64,000 nucleotides of DNA, taken from Planktothrix paucivesiculata PCC 9631 (GTDB taxonomy: Bacteria > Cyanobacteriota > Cyanobacteriia > Cyanobacteriales > Microcoleaceae). Positions 63,974 through 64,000 of the stretch are shown in pieces (position 1 is the first letter of the stretch; every line of letters starts with the position of its first letter). Under the pieces are notes generated by a model, which did not search any database, had not been told where the DNA came from, and saw nothing but the letters and a program-made list of their open reading frames with translations. Location: positions 432,070-496,069 of the forward strand of contig NZ_LR735026.1 of assembly GCF_900009265.2 (NCBI RefSeq). Reading direction: 5' to 3'. The translations under genes and the position numbers were made by a program.

Positions 63974-64000
63974 ATTTTAGTAATTTTATCCAGGTCTAAA

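Overview
The window is chromosomal DNA of a cyanobacterium, most likely a filamentous Oscillatoriales type such as Planktothrix or a relative. Photosynthesis-specific genes (psbX, ndhM, ycf66), a GUN4-domain protein, a cry-DASH photolyase, a cyanobacterial group 2 sigma factor and many GCGATCGC (HIP1) octamers support this. The genus is inferred from style only. No rRNA, tRNA or CRISPR array was seen.

Layout. 1-2.3 kb: SulP anion transporter with its ArsR repressor and a palindromic operator, then a cadmium-transporter-like protein. 2.6-5.1 kb: an unusual DEDDh exonuclease-ATPase fusion. 5.3-18.4 kb: mostly housekeeping genes (photolyase, def, sigma factor, Anbu-type proteasome homologue, beta-hydroxyacid dehydrogenase, accC, ileS, clpC). 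18.5-25.9 kb: an accessory island with an antitoxin-like gene, a TOPRIM/AAA ATPase pair and a TerB-dynamin/dynamin pair. A 30-bp near-identical direct repeat brackets the first part, and the right copy lies in a relic of an MFS exporter gene. 26-51.6 kb: housekeeping and photosynthesis genes (aroA, a TPR protein with a 57-nt minisatellite, YggT, psbX, ycf66, lpxB, a VIT/vWA protein, dusA, cobW, hupE behind a cobalamin riboswitch, cynS, EAL and PP2C signalling proteins, ndhM, IMPase family, ArsA/Get3). 51.7-55.8 kb: a second accessory patch with an orphan antitoxin-like gene, a STAND ATPase without a repeat sensor, a ParB/Srx-like protein, a protein resembling polymorphic-toxin tails, a Pmp3-GUN4 fusion and an IS701-type transposase fragment. 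55.9-59.4 kb: purK, an FGGY kinase and a peptidoglycan-binding protein. 59.4-61.2 kb: a nested transposon scar (IS5-type element inside an older element) and a deletion-wrecked flavoprotein gene. 61.4-64 kb: a CPA2 antiporter with USP tail, a small secreted protein and a MITE.

How the genes work together. Cobalt handling is the clearest link: a B12 riboswitch should shut off the HupE-type cobalt permease when cobalamin is plentiful, with the CobW GTPase encoded next door. SulP and ArsR form a small regulated unit. The two accessory patches carry the best candidates for undescribed defence or conflict systems. Dispersed palindromes and MITEs are unusually common, and most lie between convergent genes, where they may end transcription from both sides. 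Several starts were moved inward from the longest open frame, notably ileS, whose extra N-terminus is encoded by a copy of an intergenic repeat.
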